NCBI GenBank assembly: GCA_964611335.1
Contig: CAZSXR010000001.1
Location: forward strand, 248,001-312,000
Direction of reading: 5' to 3'
Length of the DNA: 64,000 nt
From: BOG-1112 sp964611335
GTDB taxonomy: Bacteria > Bdellovibrionota_B > Oligoflexia > Oligoflexales > Bog-1112
The position numbers and the translations under genes were made by a program. Below the pieces are notes generated by a model. It saw nothing but the letters and a program-made list of their open reading frames with translations. It searched no databases and was not told the origin of the DNA. This document shows, piece by piece, positions 18,920 to 27,931 of this stretch; the first letter of the stretch is position 1, and the number at the start of each line of letters is the position of its first letter.

Positions 18920-20557
18920 TTAATTGGGTTGTATTTGGAAATGAATTGCTTCCGTTGGCATACCTTTATATTGTCTAATAAGTACGTTTTTACCATCGAG
19001 GTTAAGGAGTTCAATACCGGATAACTCATATCTTTGTTTTGCGCCGACTTTGAAATTAGATATATATGAAAATCTTTCAACTCCATCAAGTAGAATAAAT
19101 GCTTGACCAACTTGTAACTCTCTAAGTCTAAGAGAGAAAGCAGCCTTATCTTCAATAGCTACCACAGTATTTAAGTCTTTTTTTGAAATGTAGACTTTGA
19201 CTTCTTCGTGATTGGGATTATCGATGCTTATGTAAGGTTTGTGTCCATCATATTGAATTCTAGCTCTAGTAGGATCAAAAGAACCTATTTTTTGGTATGA
19301 ATCTTTAGTTTGAGTTATGAGGACATGATTATCGGGAAGTAGAGTAATTAAAAGCCCATTATAATCAAATTGTTTTTTCATAGTATCTCGAGGAAACCAT
19401 GTACCAGCGTTAAGGAGGAGAAAAGACTCTCCGCGATGTAAAGGCATAAATTGCCATATTTCACGTGGGTCTATGTTAGATACGTCAAAAATGCCTTCTA
19501 TAGAGTGACGCTCTCCATTTGAAAGTTGAACATGGTATTTGCTATTTTGACTTATGATGGAGTAACCTTTTCGTCGCTGATGTGGGTTAAAAATAGTTAG
19601 AAGAACATTATGACCATCCATATTAGTTGCAATGATTTGAATGCCATTACTTGTTTGAAATTCATGGGTCTTCCCCTGTGGTATGTCTTTAAATTTATCT
19701 ACTCGCATACCACCTCTCCAGATAACTGCTTGATCAATAGGAAAGGGCCTCATAAACCCATAAGTTGTGGAACCAATAAACGTAGCCTGCTTCATAAATT
19801 CTTCTGCTTGAGTAAGTTCCATAGAAGTTAATGGAATTGAGATTGATTTAGCGCTAGAATCTGCTCTATATCTAATTTCTTCAATATTCTCGTGTTTATA
19901 GTATGCAGCTTGTGGTTTTTTACCAGGTTGTAGATGGAAGTAATCTGAATCTTTAAACGGACTTATTTTTTTTTCTTCTATTTGAACTGGATTTAATTTT
20001 TTTTCTCCTGTTTGAATATGTTTTTTATTTACAAAAAATATTAATCCAAGAAGAGCAGCCGAAGCAAAGGCTGCTGATGTGGCTCCTGCTATAGCTGAAA
20101 TGTTGGGTGCGCTGCTGGTTGAATCCAAATTTTGTTTTGAGTCTTTGGATGAGCTATCATCAGTATTTTGTACTGTTTGTTCAGGATCCTCATTAAGCGT
20201 TTGAGCTGAAGGAGCGGGGCTTTCAGGCGCTTTTTGAATTTCAGGATTCTCTGAACTTGCATCTGAGGGGGTGGGGTTTTCAGTAGTGCTAGGAGCGGGC
20301 GGTGTAACAGAAGTGGTCGTTTCTGCAACTTTTTGTGTTGTTGAGTCTGTTGTCGTTGTGGGAGGAACTATAATCTCAATTTTATCTAAATTCTCCGGCT
20401 TAACAGGAACCAAATTTTCAGATGTATTACCTTCAGAATTTAATTCAGGGACTAATTCGGGTCTGCTACTATCATCGTTCTCTTCATTGCTAGATTTTGT
20501 CTTACAGGAAAGAGCAAATAACAAAATTAAAAAGAAAGAAATTATTGGCTTAGCCAT
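18920..20557 (-). CDS. Large lipoprotein with Ser/Thr/Pro linker and internal helix
   Basis: A 545-residue protein with a lipobox (LLFALSC, Cys18), then a Thr/Ser/Pro/Glu-rich disordered stretch (about 20-150), a hydrophobic helix (about 153-176), a Lys-rich segment and a C-terminal region of about 340 residues. That region seems to contain several similar beta-type units built around phrases such as GESFLLLNAG, GQAFILLDG and DGKNVLIRQYKGM, suggesting internal repeats. No family is recognised. The combination of a lipid anchor and a transmembrane helix is unusual. It ends immediately at the RND pump stop. Confidence 0.6.
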   Translation of the reverse strand: MAKPIISFFLILLFALSCKTKSSNEENDDSSRPELVPELNSEGNTSENLVPVKPENLDKIEIIVPPTTTTDSTTQKVAETTTSVTPPAPSTTENPTPSDASSENPEIQKAPESPAPSAQTLNEDPEQTVQNTDDSSSKDSKQNLDSTSSAPNISAIAGATSAAFASAALLGLIFFVNKKHIQTGEKKLNPVQIEEKKISPFKDSDYFHLQPGKKPQAAYYKHENIEEIRYRADSSAKSISIPLTSMELTQAEEFMKQATFIGSTTYGFMRPFPIDQAVIWRGGMRVDKFKDIPQGKTHEFQTSNGIQIIATNMDGHNVLLTIFNPHQRRKGYSIISQNSKYHVQLSNGERHSIEGIFDVSNIDPREIWQFMPLHRGESFLLLNAGTWFPRDTMKKQFDYNGLLITLLPDNHVLITQTKDSYQKIGSFDPTRARIQYDGHKPYISIDNPNHEEVKVYISKKDLNTVVAIEDKAAFSLRLRELQVGQAFILLDGVERFSYISNFKVGAKQRYELSGIELLNLDGKNVLIRQYKGMPTEAIHFQIQPN

Positions 20558-20641
20558 ATTTATCCAACTTTTATGTGTTTAATGAACGCTAAGAGTAAGT
20601 GTGACAAAGATAAGAGTAAATGCCAAGGAAGAAACGAGGGA

Positions 20642-21961
20642 TTAGCCTGCGTAGAAGCGTTCAAAAATCTGTACCGTAGATTTTATATCAAAGGCACCGA
20701 TTGTCTCCGCAGCAGAATGCATAGACCACAGAGCGATACCTACGTCTATAGTCTCACATCCTAACTTCGTACTCAGTATAGGCCCTATTGTAGAACCACA
20801 ACCTAAATCTCCTCGCGCGCAAAAATCCTGATAGGGTGCATTCACACTTTCGCACAAGGCTTTGAATACCGTTTGCCCGTAACCTGTAGTCGCATACTTG
20901 TCGTTTGCATTGCTTTTGAGAACTAAGCCTCCGTTGAGTGTAGGCTTGTGATTCATATCATGACGTTCTCTATGTGCAGGATGAATACCATGGGCGACGT
21001 CACCAGAGATAACAAAACTTTTTGCAAAACTTTGTCCCAATGCTTCTTTAGTAGAATTTAAAGGATGGAAGTTGTGCAAACGTGTAAGCACGTCAACTAT
21101 AAAATAAGAAGCTGCTCCACCGTAAGTTTGAGAACCTGTTTCTTCCGAATCAAAAAAAGCTGCAACGGAAGTTTTAGCTCCTGCGTCTTTTTGAGAAGCG
21201 CTTTCCATTGCACACTGGGCTGTATAAACCATTACAAGGTCATCATGTCGTGGCCCTGTGATAAATTCCTTCTTTGCTCCTACTCTGCAATGAGGCCAAT
21301 AAGGTGTAAGATTCAAATCAAATCCGTCGAATTCACCACAGGCTAAAGATTTCTGCAGAGCAGCATAAGCCCCCATTTTGTCTTCACACCCGGTGATAGC
21401 AAGCATCATCGTTTCAGGATTGATTTTACCGAATTCGTTTTTTTCTCTATCGAGATGAATCGCAAGATCAGGAATGATGGCGACAGGCTCTTTGCTGTGA
21501 ACCAATTGCGTTTCTACTTGAGGTAAACCGTTTTCGTTGAAAATAGGTTTTTTGTTTTTATCTCTTTTAAAAGTATGAATTTTTCCTGCAAGTAAAAGCG
21601 GACGGTCCAACCACGAACGCAGTATCAAAGAGCCATGACATTCGTTATATAAAACTTGATAGCCATATTGATTGCCCCAAGGGTTTAATTTTAAACGGAG
21701 AACAGGGCTATCAGTATGAGCTCCTATTAATGCAAAACCACTTTCGTAAGTAGATTTTTTCCCCACTTGAAAAGAAACTACGCTTTTTCCTGAGGGATGA
21801 ATGACAAAATAGCTCTTGGAAACTTTTAAAGTCCAAGCTTCATGAAGAGAAAGTTCTTGAAAATTTTTTTTGAGAAGTCTTTGTTTGAGTGTTTCTACAA
21901 CGTGAAAGGGGCTCAAACATATGTTTTGAAAGTCGATGTAATCCTGAATAAAATCTGTCAT
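20642..21961 (-). CDS. apeB: M18-family aspartyl aminopeptidase
   Basis: A 439-residue zinc metallopeptidase of the M18 family. Metal and catalytic motifs seen are GAHTDSP (His82, Asp84), the Glu pair in FFDSEETGSQ (about 265), and VISGDVAHGIHPAHRERHD, with a final His in LWSMHSAAETIG. M18 enzymes are cytoplasmic dodecamers that remove acidic or other N-terminal residues from peptides. GTAGGATT precedes the ATG. It stands alone between two envelope-protein genes. Confidence 0.9.
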   Translation of the reverse strand: MTDFIQDYIDFQNICLSPFHVVETLKQRLLKKNFQELSLHEAWTLKVSKSYFVIHPSGKSVVSFQVGKKSTYESGFALIGAHTDSPVLRLKLNPWGNQYGYQVLYNECHGSLILRSWLDRPLLLAGKIHTFKRDKNKKPIFNENGLPQVETQLVHSKEPVAIIPDLAIHLDREKNEFGKINPETMMLAITGCEDKMGAYAALQKSLACGEFDGFDLNLTPYWPHCRVGAKKEFITGPRHDDLVMVYTAQCAMESASQKDAGAKTSVAAFFDSEETGSQTYGGAASYFIVDVLTRLHNFHPLNSTKEALGQSFAKSFVISGDVAHGIHPAHRERHDMNHKPTLNGGLVLKSNANDKYATTGYGQTVFKALCESVNAPYQDFCARGDLGCGSTIGPILSTKLGCETIDVGIALWSMHSAAETIGAFDIKSTVQIFERFYAG

Positions 21962-21975
21962 TTTTAATCCTACAA

Positions 21976-22503
21976 TTAAATTCCAACAAGCAGACCAATG
22001 GAAATAGAACTGGATCTAAAGTCCGCTTTTCTTTCAGGGAACGTATGAGAAGCTTCCACGAAAGTATGTACCATCGGTATGATTTTGTAATCCAATCCCA
22101 CACCCAAAGCATAACCCTTAATACTCCTATTCACATCTTTGCTTCCGTCATTATATAGAATTTTAAGTCTTGAAACAGCGATATAACGGACGCGAACATA
22201 AGGTGTGAACACAGGAAGCAAGGGCGCCCATGCTTTGGCATCTATTCCCAACTGATTGATGTAAGCGTTTTTGTCCGATCCGAAATCAGATTTGCTGAGG
22301 AGTACGGAAGAATAACTCAGTCCCACTGAAACAGGAATGAAAGGAATAGGGTCGATATTGACTCCTACAGTGACATCGGTCCCAGTTGTTTTAAAATGTG
22401 AGCTGTCGTACCAGCGTTTGCCGTAAGAAGCTTCTGCATTGATAAGGCTGTATGCAGAGTGTGAGAATGTGAGGAGTAGACTTGTCAGTAGTATTTTGCG
22501 CAT
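21976..22503 (-). CDS. Putative outer-membrane beta-barrel protein
   Basis: A 175-residue protein with a Sec signal peptide (MRKILLTSLLLTFSHSAYS, about 1-19). The mature part alternates hydrophobic and polar residues in strand-length runs (for example DVTVGVNIDPIPFIPVSVGL and YALGVGLDYKIIPMVHTFVE) and ends in a strand closing SISIGLLVGI, as in small outer-membrane barrels. AGGAG precedes the start. It is 14 bp upstream of the M18 aminopeptidase on the same strand. No exact family is recognised. Confidence 0.62.
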   Translation of the reverse strand: MRKILLTSLLLTFSHSAYSLINAEASYGKRWYDSSHFKTTGTDVTVGVNIDPIPFIPVSVGLSYSSVLLSKSDFGSDKNAYINQLGIDAKAWAPLLPVFTPYVRVRYIAVSRLKILYNDGSKDVNRSIKGYALGVGLDYKIIPMVHTFVEASHTFPERKADFRSSSISIGLLVGI

Positions 22504-22634
22504 AAAGGCTCCTAAGTTAAAGATGAATACTACTGAGTTTTAAGAGAATAATGAACATAAAATTAATATTTTTGAATGGCATGGTTTCTCTGTTAACATA
22601 TTATTAATACAATCCTTACGAAGGAGCTTTTAAA

Positions 22635-23264
22635 GTGAAAATAAAATTTCTTTTGAATGTTTCGCTTGTTTTTTTGTCAAGTTGTAGTCATTTTTTTCAA
22701 GCTGAGAATTTTGAAACTCAAAGTTTATGGTCTTCTGAAATTTCAGAAAAAGTAAAACTCACCATTCAAGACTACCAAACTCAAAAAAAAATTTCCCAAG
22801 ATCATTATTACGGAAATTCTATGCGTAACTTAGATTTACGCAACTTATGCCCTCAAGATATAGATGCAAAAATGAAAGCGCTTTCATGTCCTCGTACTGA
22901 AGACGTTCTTAAAGAACCTAAACATCACACGCCTCTTAAAACAAAAGATGGAAAAACAATACTCATGATTGTTTACACCTGTCCTGATGGTGGCAATGTG
23001 AGAGTTAAGCCTAACGGTGATCCTACCAGTCGCTTTAGACCTCAGCCCCAAGTTAGCAAGTCTTTACGTTATCCTTATGATTCAAAATTTGAGAACTTTG
23101 ATGATGAAGTTGTGAAGGTTGATAATGAAGGTCAACTTTTACCGAAAGGTATTCAAGATTTGAATTTGAAAAATGTGAATGAAGAAGATAAAGAAACTTA
23201 TATAAAAAAATGGGCAGACCGTGCTCACACAGATCTTCGAAGCGATTGTGCGCTCACTCCTTAG
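22635..23264 (+). CDS. Putative lipoprotein, function unknown
   Basis: A 209-residue protein starting at GTG with a strong GAAGGAG site. The signal peptide ends in FLSSC (acylated Cys17). The mature part is charged and contains a CPQD...CPRTED pair and a YTCPDGGNVRVKPNGD segment, so disulfides are possible; I recognise no family. Its 3' end overlaps the convergent 78-residue coiled-coil gene by 11 bp. Confidence 0.58.
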   Translation: MKIKFLLNVSLVFLSSCSHFFQAENFETQSLWSSEISEKVKLTIQDYQTQKKISQDHYYGNSMRNLDLRNLCPQDIDAKMKALSCPRTEDVLKEPKHHTPLKTKDGKTILMIVYTCPDGGNVRVKPNGDPTSRFRPQPQVSKSLRYPYDSKFENFDDEVVKVDNEGQLLPKGIQDLNLKNVNEEDKETYIKKWADRAHTDLRSDCALTP

Positions 23265-23490
23265 GGGCTAGGTCGGAAGCTTTTTTCATGCTTTGCCAAA
23301 GCAAAGAAACTTTCTCTTGCATAGCCTCTTCTTTAAGTCTTGCCTTCTCTTCTTTCTTTTCCTTGCGTTCTTGCAAAGTGATCGCTCGTTTTTTCTCTTT
23401 CATTTCCAGGTAAATTTTACGGTTGTATGCTTTCTGCTTGGCTTTTAATTCAGCCTTTTCTTCTTCAAAGTCGTTCACGAAGTCATTCAT
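23254..23490 (-). CDS. Small highly charged coiled-coil protein
   Basis: A 78-residue protein composed almost wholly of Lys, Glu, Ala and Arg (for example EEEKAELKAKQKAYNRKIY), predicted to be one long helix or coiled coil. It has a clear AAGGAG site, which supports it as a real gene. It lies 9 bp downstream of the Uup-like ABC-F gene on the same strand and is likely cotranscribed. A role with the ABC-F protein or ribosome is possible but is inference from position only. Confidence 0.5.
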   Translation of the reverse strand: MNDFVNDFEEEKAELKAKQKAYNRKIYLEMKEKKRAITLQERKEKKEEKARLKEEAMQEKVSLLWQSMKKASDLAPKE

Positions 23491-23499
23491 AAAAACTCC

Positions 23500-25314
23500 T
23501 TAAACATTCTTTCTTTTTTCCAGATCAGCCCATCTCACAAACATCTGATCGATGGCATCCTGTGTCTCTTTCAAAGCATGGTAAGCTTTAACCAAGCTCT
23601 CTGCCTTTGCAAGAATTGCAGGGTCTTGGGTTTGCTTCTCACACTCTGCAAGCTTTGCTTCCAGTGTAGCAATGCTTGCTTCCATCTTATCAAGTTCTAT
23701 CTGTTCTTTGTATGTGAGTTTTTTGAGTGCAACCGGAATTTCTTTTTTCTCAGAGAAACTTTCTGAACTTTTAGAAGCTGTTTTTTTCTCGGAAGAAGAC
23801 TGCTTTTTCTGACTTGCCTGCCATTGTGCATAATCAGCAAAATCTTCGACATGTCCCTTGCCATCTAAAGCAAGAATGATATTGCTCACACGATCCAGCA
23901 TAAAACGATCGTGAGTCACCAAAACAACAGCTCCCGGAAATTCCGTCAAACTTTCTTCAAGAACTTCGAGTGTAGGAATATCCAGGTCATTTGTGGGTTC
24001 ATCCAGTAAAAGCACATCAGCAGGCTGAAGCATAAGTTTAGCAATTAAGACACGCGCCTGTTCTCCTCCTGAAAGCTTTGCAATAGGAGTATCCAATTGT
24101 TCTGCACGGAATAGAAATTTCTTTGCATAACTGACTATATGCAAAGAACGATCATTGAACACAACACTGTCACCATCAGGAGCAAGTGTTTTTTTCAAAG
24201 TGAGTGTGGGATTTAGAGAATCTCGGTTCTGTTCGAAATAGACTACGCGTAGCTTATCCGCACGTTCCATAGTCCCAGAATCGAGTGGGATCTGCTGAGC
24301 AAGGATTTTAAGCAAAGTGCTTTTACCACTTGCGTTTGCTCCTAGAATCCCGATTTTGCTGCCTTGGTTCAGCATAAGATCTACATTTTTAAGAATGCAA
24401 CGGTCTCCTAAAGTTTTGGAAACTTTGATGAGATGAATAAGTTTTTTAGTCTTTCTCTGACTAGAGTTGAATTCAATATCAACCTGACTTTTACTCATGC
24501 GAGAATTCAAGTCTGCAAGTTGTGTTTGCAATTGTTCAGCAGACTGAATGCGTGCCTGTTGTTTAGTTGTCCGAGCTTTTGCACCTTGGCGCAACCATTC
24601 GACCTCCCTTCTCACTTTGTTTGCAAGATTGGATTGCTGTTGCTGCTGTCCACTTAGAAAGTCTGCTTTCAAAGATAGAAAATGAGAATAAGCACCATCT
24701 GCAGCAAACAAGCCACCAGGATACACACGGTCGAGCTCTATGGTTTTATTTGTCACGTTTTCTAAAAAATAACGGTCGTGACTGATGACAACAACGCTAA
24801 AAGAACTGGAACGGAGTAAGCCTTCAAGCCAGACTATACCTTCCAAATCCAAATGGTTGGTCGGCTCATCCAGCAGGAGGAGTTCAGGATCTTGAACGAG
24901 TGCGCAGGCAATGCTAAGACGTTTGCGCCATCCACCGGAGAGTGACCCAGCACTTTGCATAGGATCATTGAAGCCAACTTTCCAAATGACCTTATCAATT
25001 TCCATTTGATGATCATCGGGATTCATTCCTATGGAACGGATCGCAGAGCGCAGGATTTCTTCGATGCTTTGTTCAGGGTTAAAGTGAGCTTGTTGTGCGA
25101 CGGTGATAACGCGGGTACCTTTTTTGACAGCAACATTTCCCTCATCTGGAAGGACTTCTCCTGCAAGGATTTTGAGAAGGGTCGATTTTCCAGAGCCATT
25201 GGGACCTATGATTCCAATTCTCTGCCGCTCTCCAATTCCCAAAGAAATGCCGGAAAAAAGTGGGTTATGACCGTAGGATTTACTAAGATTATGACAGCTA
25301 ATGATATTTGACAT
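23500..25314 (-). CDS. uup: ABC-F ATPase, Uup-like
   Basis: A 604-residue soluble protein with two ABC ATPase domains and no membrane segments. Walker A motifs are GPNGSGKST (37-45) and GANASGKST; signatures are LSGGWRKR and LSGGEQAR; Walker B regions are LLLDEPTNHLD and LLLDEPTNDLD. The C-terminus, after a Ser/Lys-rich linker, is a coiled coil (KLTYKEQIELDKMEASIATL), as in Uup. ABC-F proteins act on the ribosome; Uup is also linked to precise excision of transposons. The ribosome-binding site is poor and the leader holds a T-tract hairpin. Confidence 0.87.
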   Translation of the reverse strand: MSNIISCHNLSKSYGHNPLFSGISLGIGERQRIGIIGPNGSGKSTLLKILAGEVLPDEGNVAVKKGTRVITVAQQAHFNPEQSIEEILRSAIRSIGMNPDDHQMEIDKVIWKVGFNDPMQSAGSLSGGWRKRLSIACALVQDPELLLLDEPTNHLDLEGIVWLEGLLRSSSFSVVVISHDRYFLENVTNKTIELDRVYPGGLFAADGAYSHFLSLKADFLSGQQQQQSNLANKVRREVEWLRQGAKARTTKQQARIQSAEQLQTQLADLNSRMSKSQVDIEFNSSQRKTKKLIHLIKVSKTLGDRCILKNVDLMLNQGSKIGILGANASGKSTLLKILAQQIPLDSGTMERADKLRVVYFEQNRDSLNPTLTLKKTLAPDGDSVVFNDRSLHIVSYAKKFLFRAEQLDTPIAKLSGGEQARVLIAKLMLQPADVLLLDEPTNDLDIPTLEVLEESLTEFPGAVVLVTHDRFMLDRVSNIILALDGKGHVEDFADYAQWQASQKKQSSSEKKTASKSSESFSEKKEIPVALKKLTYKEQIELDKMEASIATLEAKLAECEKQTQDPAILAKAESLVKAYHALKETQDAIDQMFVRWADLEKRKNV

Positions 25315-25324
25315 GTGCTAACTC

Positions 25325-25356
25325 AAAAAAAATAGGGCTGCGTGCTAAGTAGCAGC
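25325..25356 (-). terminator. Possible attenuator hairpin in ABC-F leader
   Basis: Read on the minus strand, GCTGC and GCAGC arms (25356-25352 and 25341-25337) enclose a 10-nt loop, and a run of eight T follows after CCTA, 11 bp before the ABC-F start codon. A terminator placed between promoter and start codon would act as an attenuator. The stem is only 5 bp, so confidence is low. Confidence 0.3.
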
Positions 25357-25413
25357 TTTTTCAAAATGCCACTGATACTAGCACGGTTGGCGGCAATATA
25401 GGAGCAGAATCTC

Positions 25414-26274
25414 ATGGCCGTGGTGAAGAGCTTTTTCGACAAGGAAACTTCCACCTTAACTCATATCGTTTATGATCCAGCTAAAAAAGATGCGGTGATC
25501 ATAGATCCGGTAATGGATTTCAATATTCAAAACTTCAACACTTCCCACAAATCTGTAGACTTGCTTGTACAGTTTTGCAGTGAATTGAAATTGCATGTGC
25601 ACTTCATTTTAGAAACCCATGTGCACGCTGATCATCTTTCAGGTGCTCAACTGTTAAAAAGTTATTTTCCCAAAGCTAAAACCTGCATAGGTCGTGAGGT
25701 CGTCAAAGTACAAACACACTTCGCAGATATTTTCGATTTGGGAAAAGAATTTAAACCTGATGGGAGTCAGTTTGACTTACTTTATAAAAATGAAACGCAA
25801 TTGGATGCAGGATCTTTTTCGATAAAAGCTCTGCACACTCCAGGTCATACCCCAGCCTGTTACACCTTAGGGATTGAAAACAAGCTGTTTACAGGAGATG
25901 CCATTTTTGCTCCGGATTTGGGAACGGGTCGTTGCGACTTTCCGGGAGGAGATGCGAAAACTTTATACAACTCCATCAAGAATACCATTTACAAGCAAGC
26001 AGAAAATGCTGAGATATATTTTGCCCATGACTATCCTGAAAAAAGGGATCTGATAGAACATACTACTTTGAAATCAGAGAAAGAATTGAACGTGCGTTTG
26101 AGTGCAAAAACTTCGGAAGTAGAATTTATTAGTGCGCGCAAAAAAAGAGATCAGGAATTGCCTCTTCCTCGTTTGTTTTTTCCAAGTTTGTTCGTGAATA
26201 TTACAGGAGGACGTCTTCCTGAAAAAAGAAAGAATGGTAAGTCTTATATGTGTTTTCCGCTTAATGTTTTTTAA
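25414..26274 (+). CDS. MBL-fold persulfide dioxygenase-like protein
   Basis: A 286-residue metallo-beta-lactamase-fold enzyme of the ETHE1/Blh group. The metal site THVHADH is at residues 68-74, followed by HTPGHTPACY and the group-typical GDAIFAPDLGTGRCDFPGG. These enzymes oxidise glutathione or protein persulfides using non-haem iron and so take part in sulfide detoxification. No rhodanese domain is fused. A TAGGAG site precedes the ATG. It is divergent from the ABC-F gene. Confidence 0.85.
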   Translation: MAVVKSFFDKETSTLTHIVYDPAKKDAVIIDPVMDFNIQNFNTSHKSVDLLVQFCSELKLHVHFILETHVHADHLSGAQLLKSYFPKAKTCIGREVVKVQTHFADIFDLGKEFKPDGSQFDLLYKNETQLDAGSFSIKALHTPGHTPACYTLGIENKLFTGDAIFAPDLGTGRCDFPGGDAKTLYNSIKNTIYKQAENAEIYFAHDYPEKRDLIEHTTLKSEKELNVRLSAKTSEVEFISARKKRDQELPLPRLFFPSLFVNITGGRLPEKRKNGKSYMCFPLNVF

Positions 26275-26319
26275 TCGGAGATCTTTTAAACTCCTATAAA
26301 ATTACGATGGGAGTTTGAA

Positions 26320-26748
26320 ATGTTGAAACGCGTACTTGCTTTATCGTTTTTAGTCTTCGGGACTGTTGTGAACGCAAATCCTTGTACAGACTTTTCTGGA
26401 ACATGGAAAGGTTCCTGTGGATCTTTGATTCCGGAAATAGACTTGGAAGTGCAGCAGAAAGAATGTTCTTCACTCCAGTTTAAAATGAACGGAGTGGATT
26501 TAGCTGTTTACTTTAACAGCGTCGAGTCCCTCGCTCTACCCGTATCGGATTGTAAACCCATTATAGGTTTAGAGTGGATTGATAATACTCAGGTCGTGAT
26601 GACTTCCTATGGAACCTGTAAGTTTAGTGAGGGAGAAAGACGATTTTTTGTCAGCGGAATCGGCGAAGGGTCTTCTTTGAAGATTCAAGGTCTTTATGGA
26701 ATTGAGGGCCAACAAGAAACTTTGAATTGCGAATTTCATAAGAAATAA
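26320..26748 (+). CDS. Small secreted Cys-containing protein
   Basis: A 142-residue protein with a Sec signal peptide (about 1-19, ending VNA). The mature part begins NPCTDFSGTWKGSC, a GxW start seen in lipocalin-like domains, and has six Cys (after NP, GS, KE, SD, GT and LN), enough for three disulfides in the periplasm. I recognise no definite family. A GGGAG site is present. It may be followed in the same transcript by the VPS62-like gene 95 bp downstream. Confidence 0.6.
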   Translation: MLKRVLALSFLVFGTVVNANPCTDFSGTWKGSCGSLIPEIDLEVQQKECSSLQFKMNGVDLAVYFNSVESLALPVSDCKPIIGLEWIDNTQVVMTSYGTCKFSEGERRFFVSGIGEGSSLKIQGLYGIEGQQETLNCEFHKK

Positions 26749-26843
26749 AGAGTTTGAATTTTACCTTCTGAATTCCCACACACTCCGTTAGAATACTCTC
26801 AAATTAATTTAGAAATCAAAATAAGTCACTTGTGGGAGTTTCT

Positions 26844-27776
26844 ATGAAGCTATTTCGTGGATTATTTTTATCTATACCTCTTTTGATAAGCCAACACTCC
26901 TGGGGGCAGGAAACTCTCTCTCAGGTTGAAATTGCAAGATATAAAAATCTAGCACAGCACTACGCGCCCTTAGTGTATCTGCATCCGCGAGAACCTTATT
27001 TCCCTACTAGTATAGAAAAGCAAATCGTCTATCTTTCTCTTTTTAAAAAAGGAGGACAGCTTATTTCAAAAGATCTGAATATGGACACTTTTACAGAATT
27101 CGTACAGAAAATTTCAGATACCCAGAATTACGAGCTTGTTATCCGCAAAGGTTCTCACAAAGAAGCAAGAGCAGGTGATCTATCACATGCTCGTTGTTAT
27201 ACAAATCCTCACAAAGTTACTTTGAAAAACAAAAATTACATACGTATTCCCTATCTTTTTTACTATGCCTATAACGGAATACCGAGAAGTGATAATCCTA
27301 TTCTCGATGCGATTATTAAAAAAGGGCGTTTTGGTGTGCACGAAGGAGATTGGGAAGGAATCGTCGTTGTCTTGAAAGAAAACGAAGAATTGGAAGGGGT
27401 TTATTTCTCAGCACACGGGGCTCATGAAGCCCGTTATTATTCGAAACGAGGAACAGATTTGAAAAAAGATGATGGGTACAAACTCCAAGAAGGAAGACCT
27501 ATAGTGTTTTCTGCGTTGGAAACACATGCTTCCTATAATCGCAGTGGATCTTTAACACGGAGAGCAAGAAGGAATTGGAAGCAAAAGATTGCGTCCAAAC
27601 TTCATATATTGCCTCCTGATCGAACGGGTATGGGTAAAGTTTTAGATTGCAGAGAGGAAGGAAGACTTGAGGATTTCAATTTTCAATACGAAAAAACATG
27701 GGCCTTTTTTAAGGGTTCTTATGGAGCAAAGGCGGGTCCTACAGGTCCTGCTGGAAAAGAATTTTGGAATCAGTAG
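26844..27776 (+). CDS. Secreted VPS62/DUF946-like protein
   Basis: The start is the ATG at 26844, 5 bp after a GGGAG site. The 310-residue product has a signal peptide (about 1-21, ending SWG). The mature protein shows phrases typical of the VPS62/DUF946 family: HYAPLVYLHPREPYFPTSIE near the N-terminus, GVHEGDWEGIVVVL in the middle and VFSALETHASYNRSG later. That family is known mainly from fungi and plants, with scattered bacterial members, and its function is poorly understood. The assignment is by motif memory, not by search. Confidence 0.65.
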   Translation: MKLFRGLFLSIPLLISQHSWGQETLSQVEIARYKNLAQHYAPLVYLHPREPYFPTSIEKQIVYLSLFKKGGQLISKDLNMDTFTEFVQKISDTQNYELVIRKGSHKEARAGDLSHARCYTNPHKVTLKNKNYIRIPYLFYYAYNGIPRSDNPILDAIIKKGRFGVHEGDWEGIVVVLKENEELEGVYFSAHGAHEARYYSKRGTDLKKDDGYKLQEGRPIVFSALETHASYNRSGSLTRRARRNWKQKIASKLHILPPDRTGMGKVLDCREEGRLEDFNFQYEKTWAFFKGSYGAKAGPTGPAGKEFWNQ

Positions 27777-27931
27777 TAGCTCACTTCTTTGGTAAAAAAT
27801 GAGTGTTTTTAATATGTTGAGAATGTTGAGAAACGATTATGAAAAGTTGACTTTTCATAAGAAAATGGGTAGCTTTCGTAGTTCATTCATCCCCCAAATA
27901 AAATTAAGCTCCTGCAATTCAAGGATGTTTT

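Noticed and set aside
20271..20582. 103-residue Val/Ser/Gly-rich open frame on the plus strand
   Set aside because: Antisense shadow of the Ser/Thr/Pro linker of the large lipoprotein.
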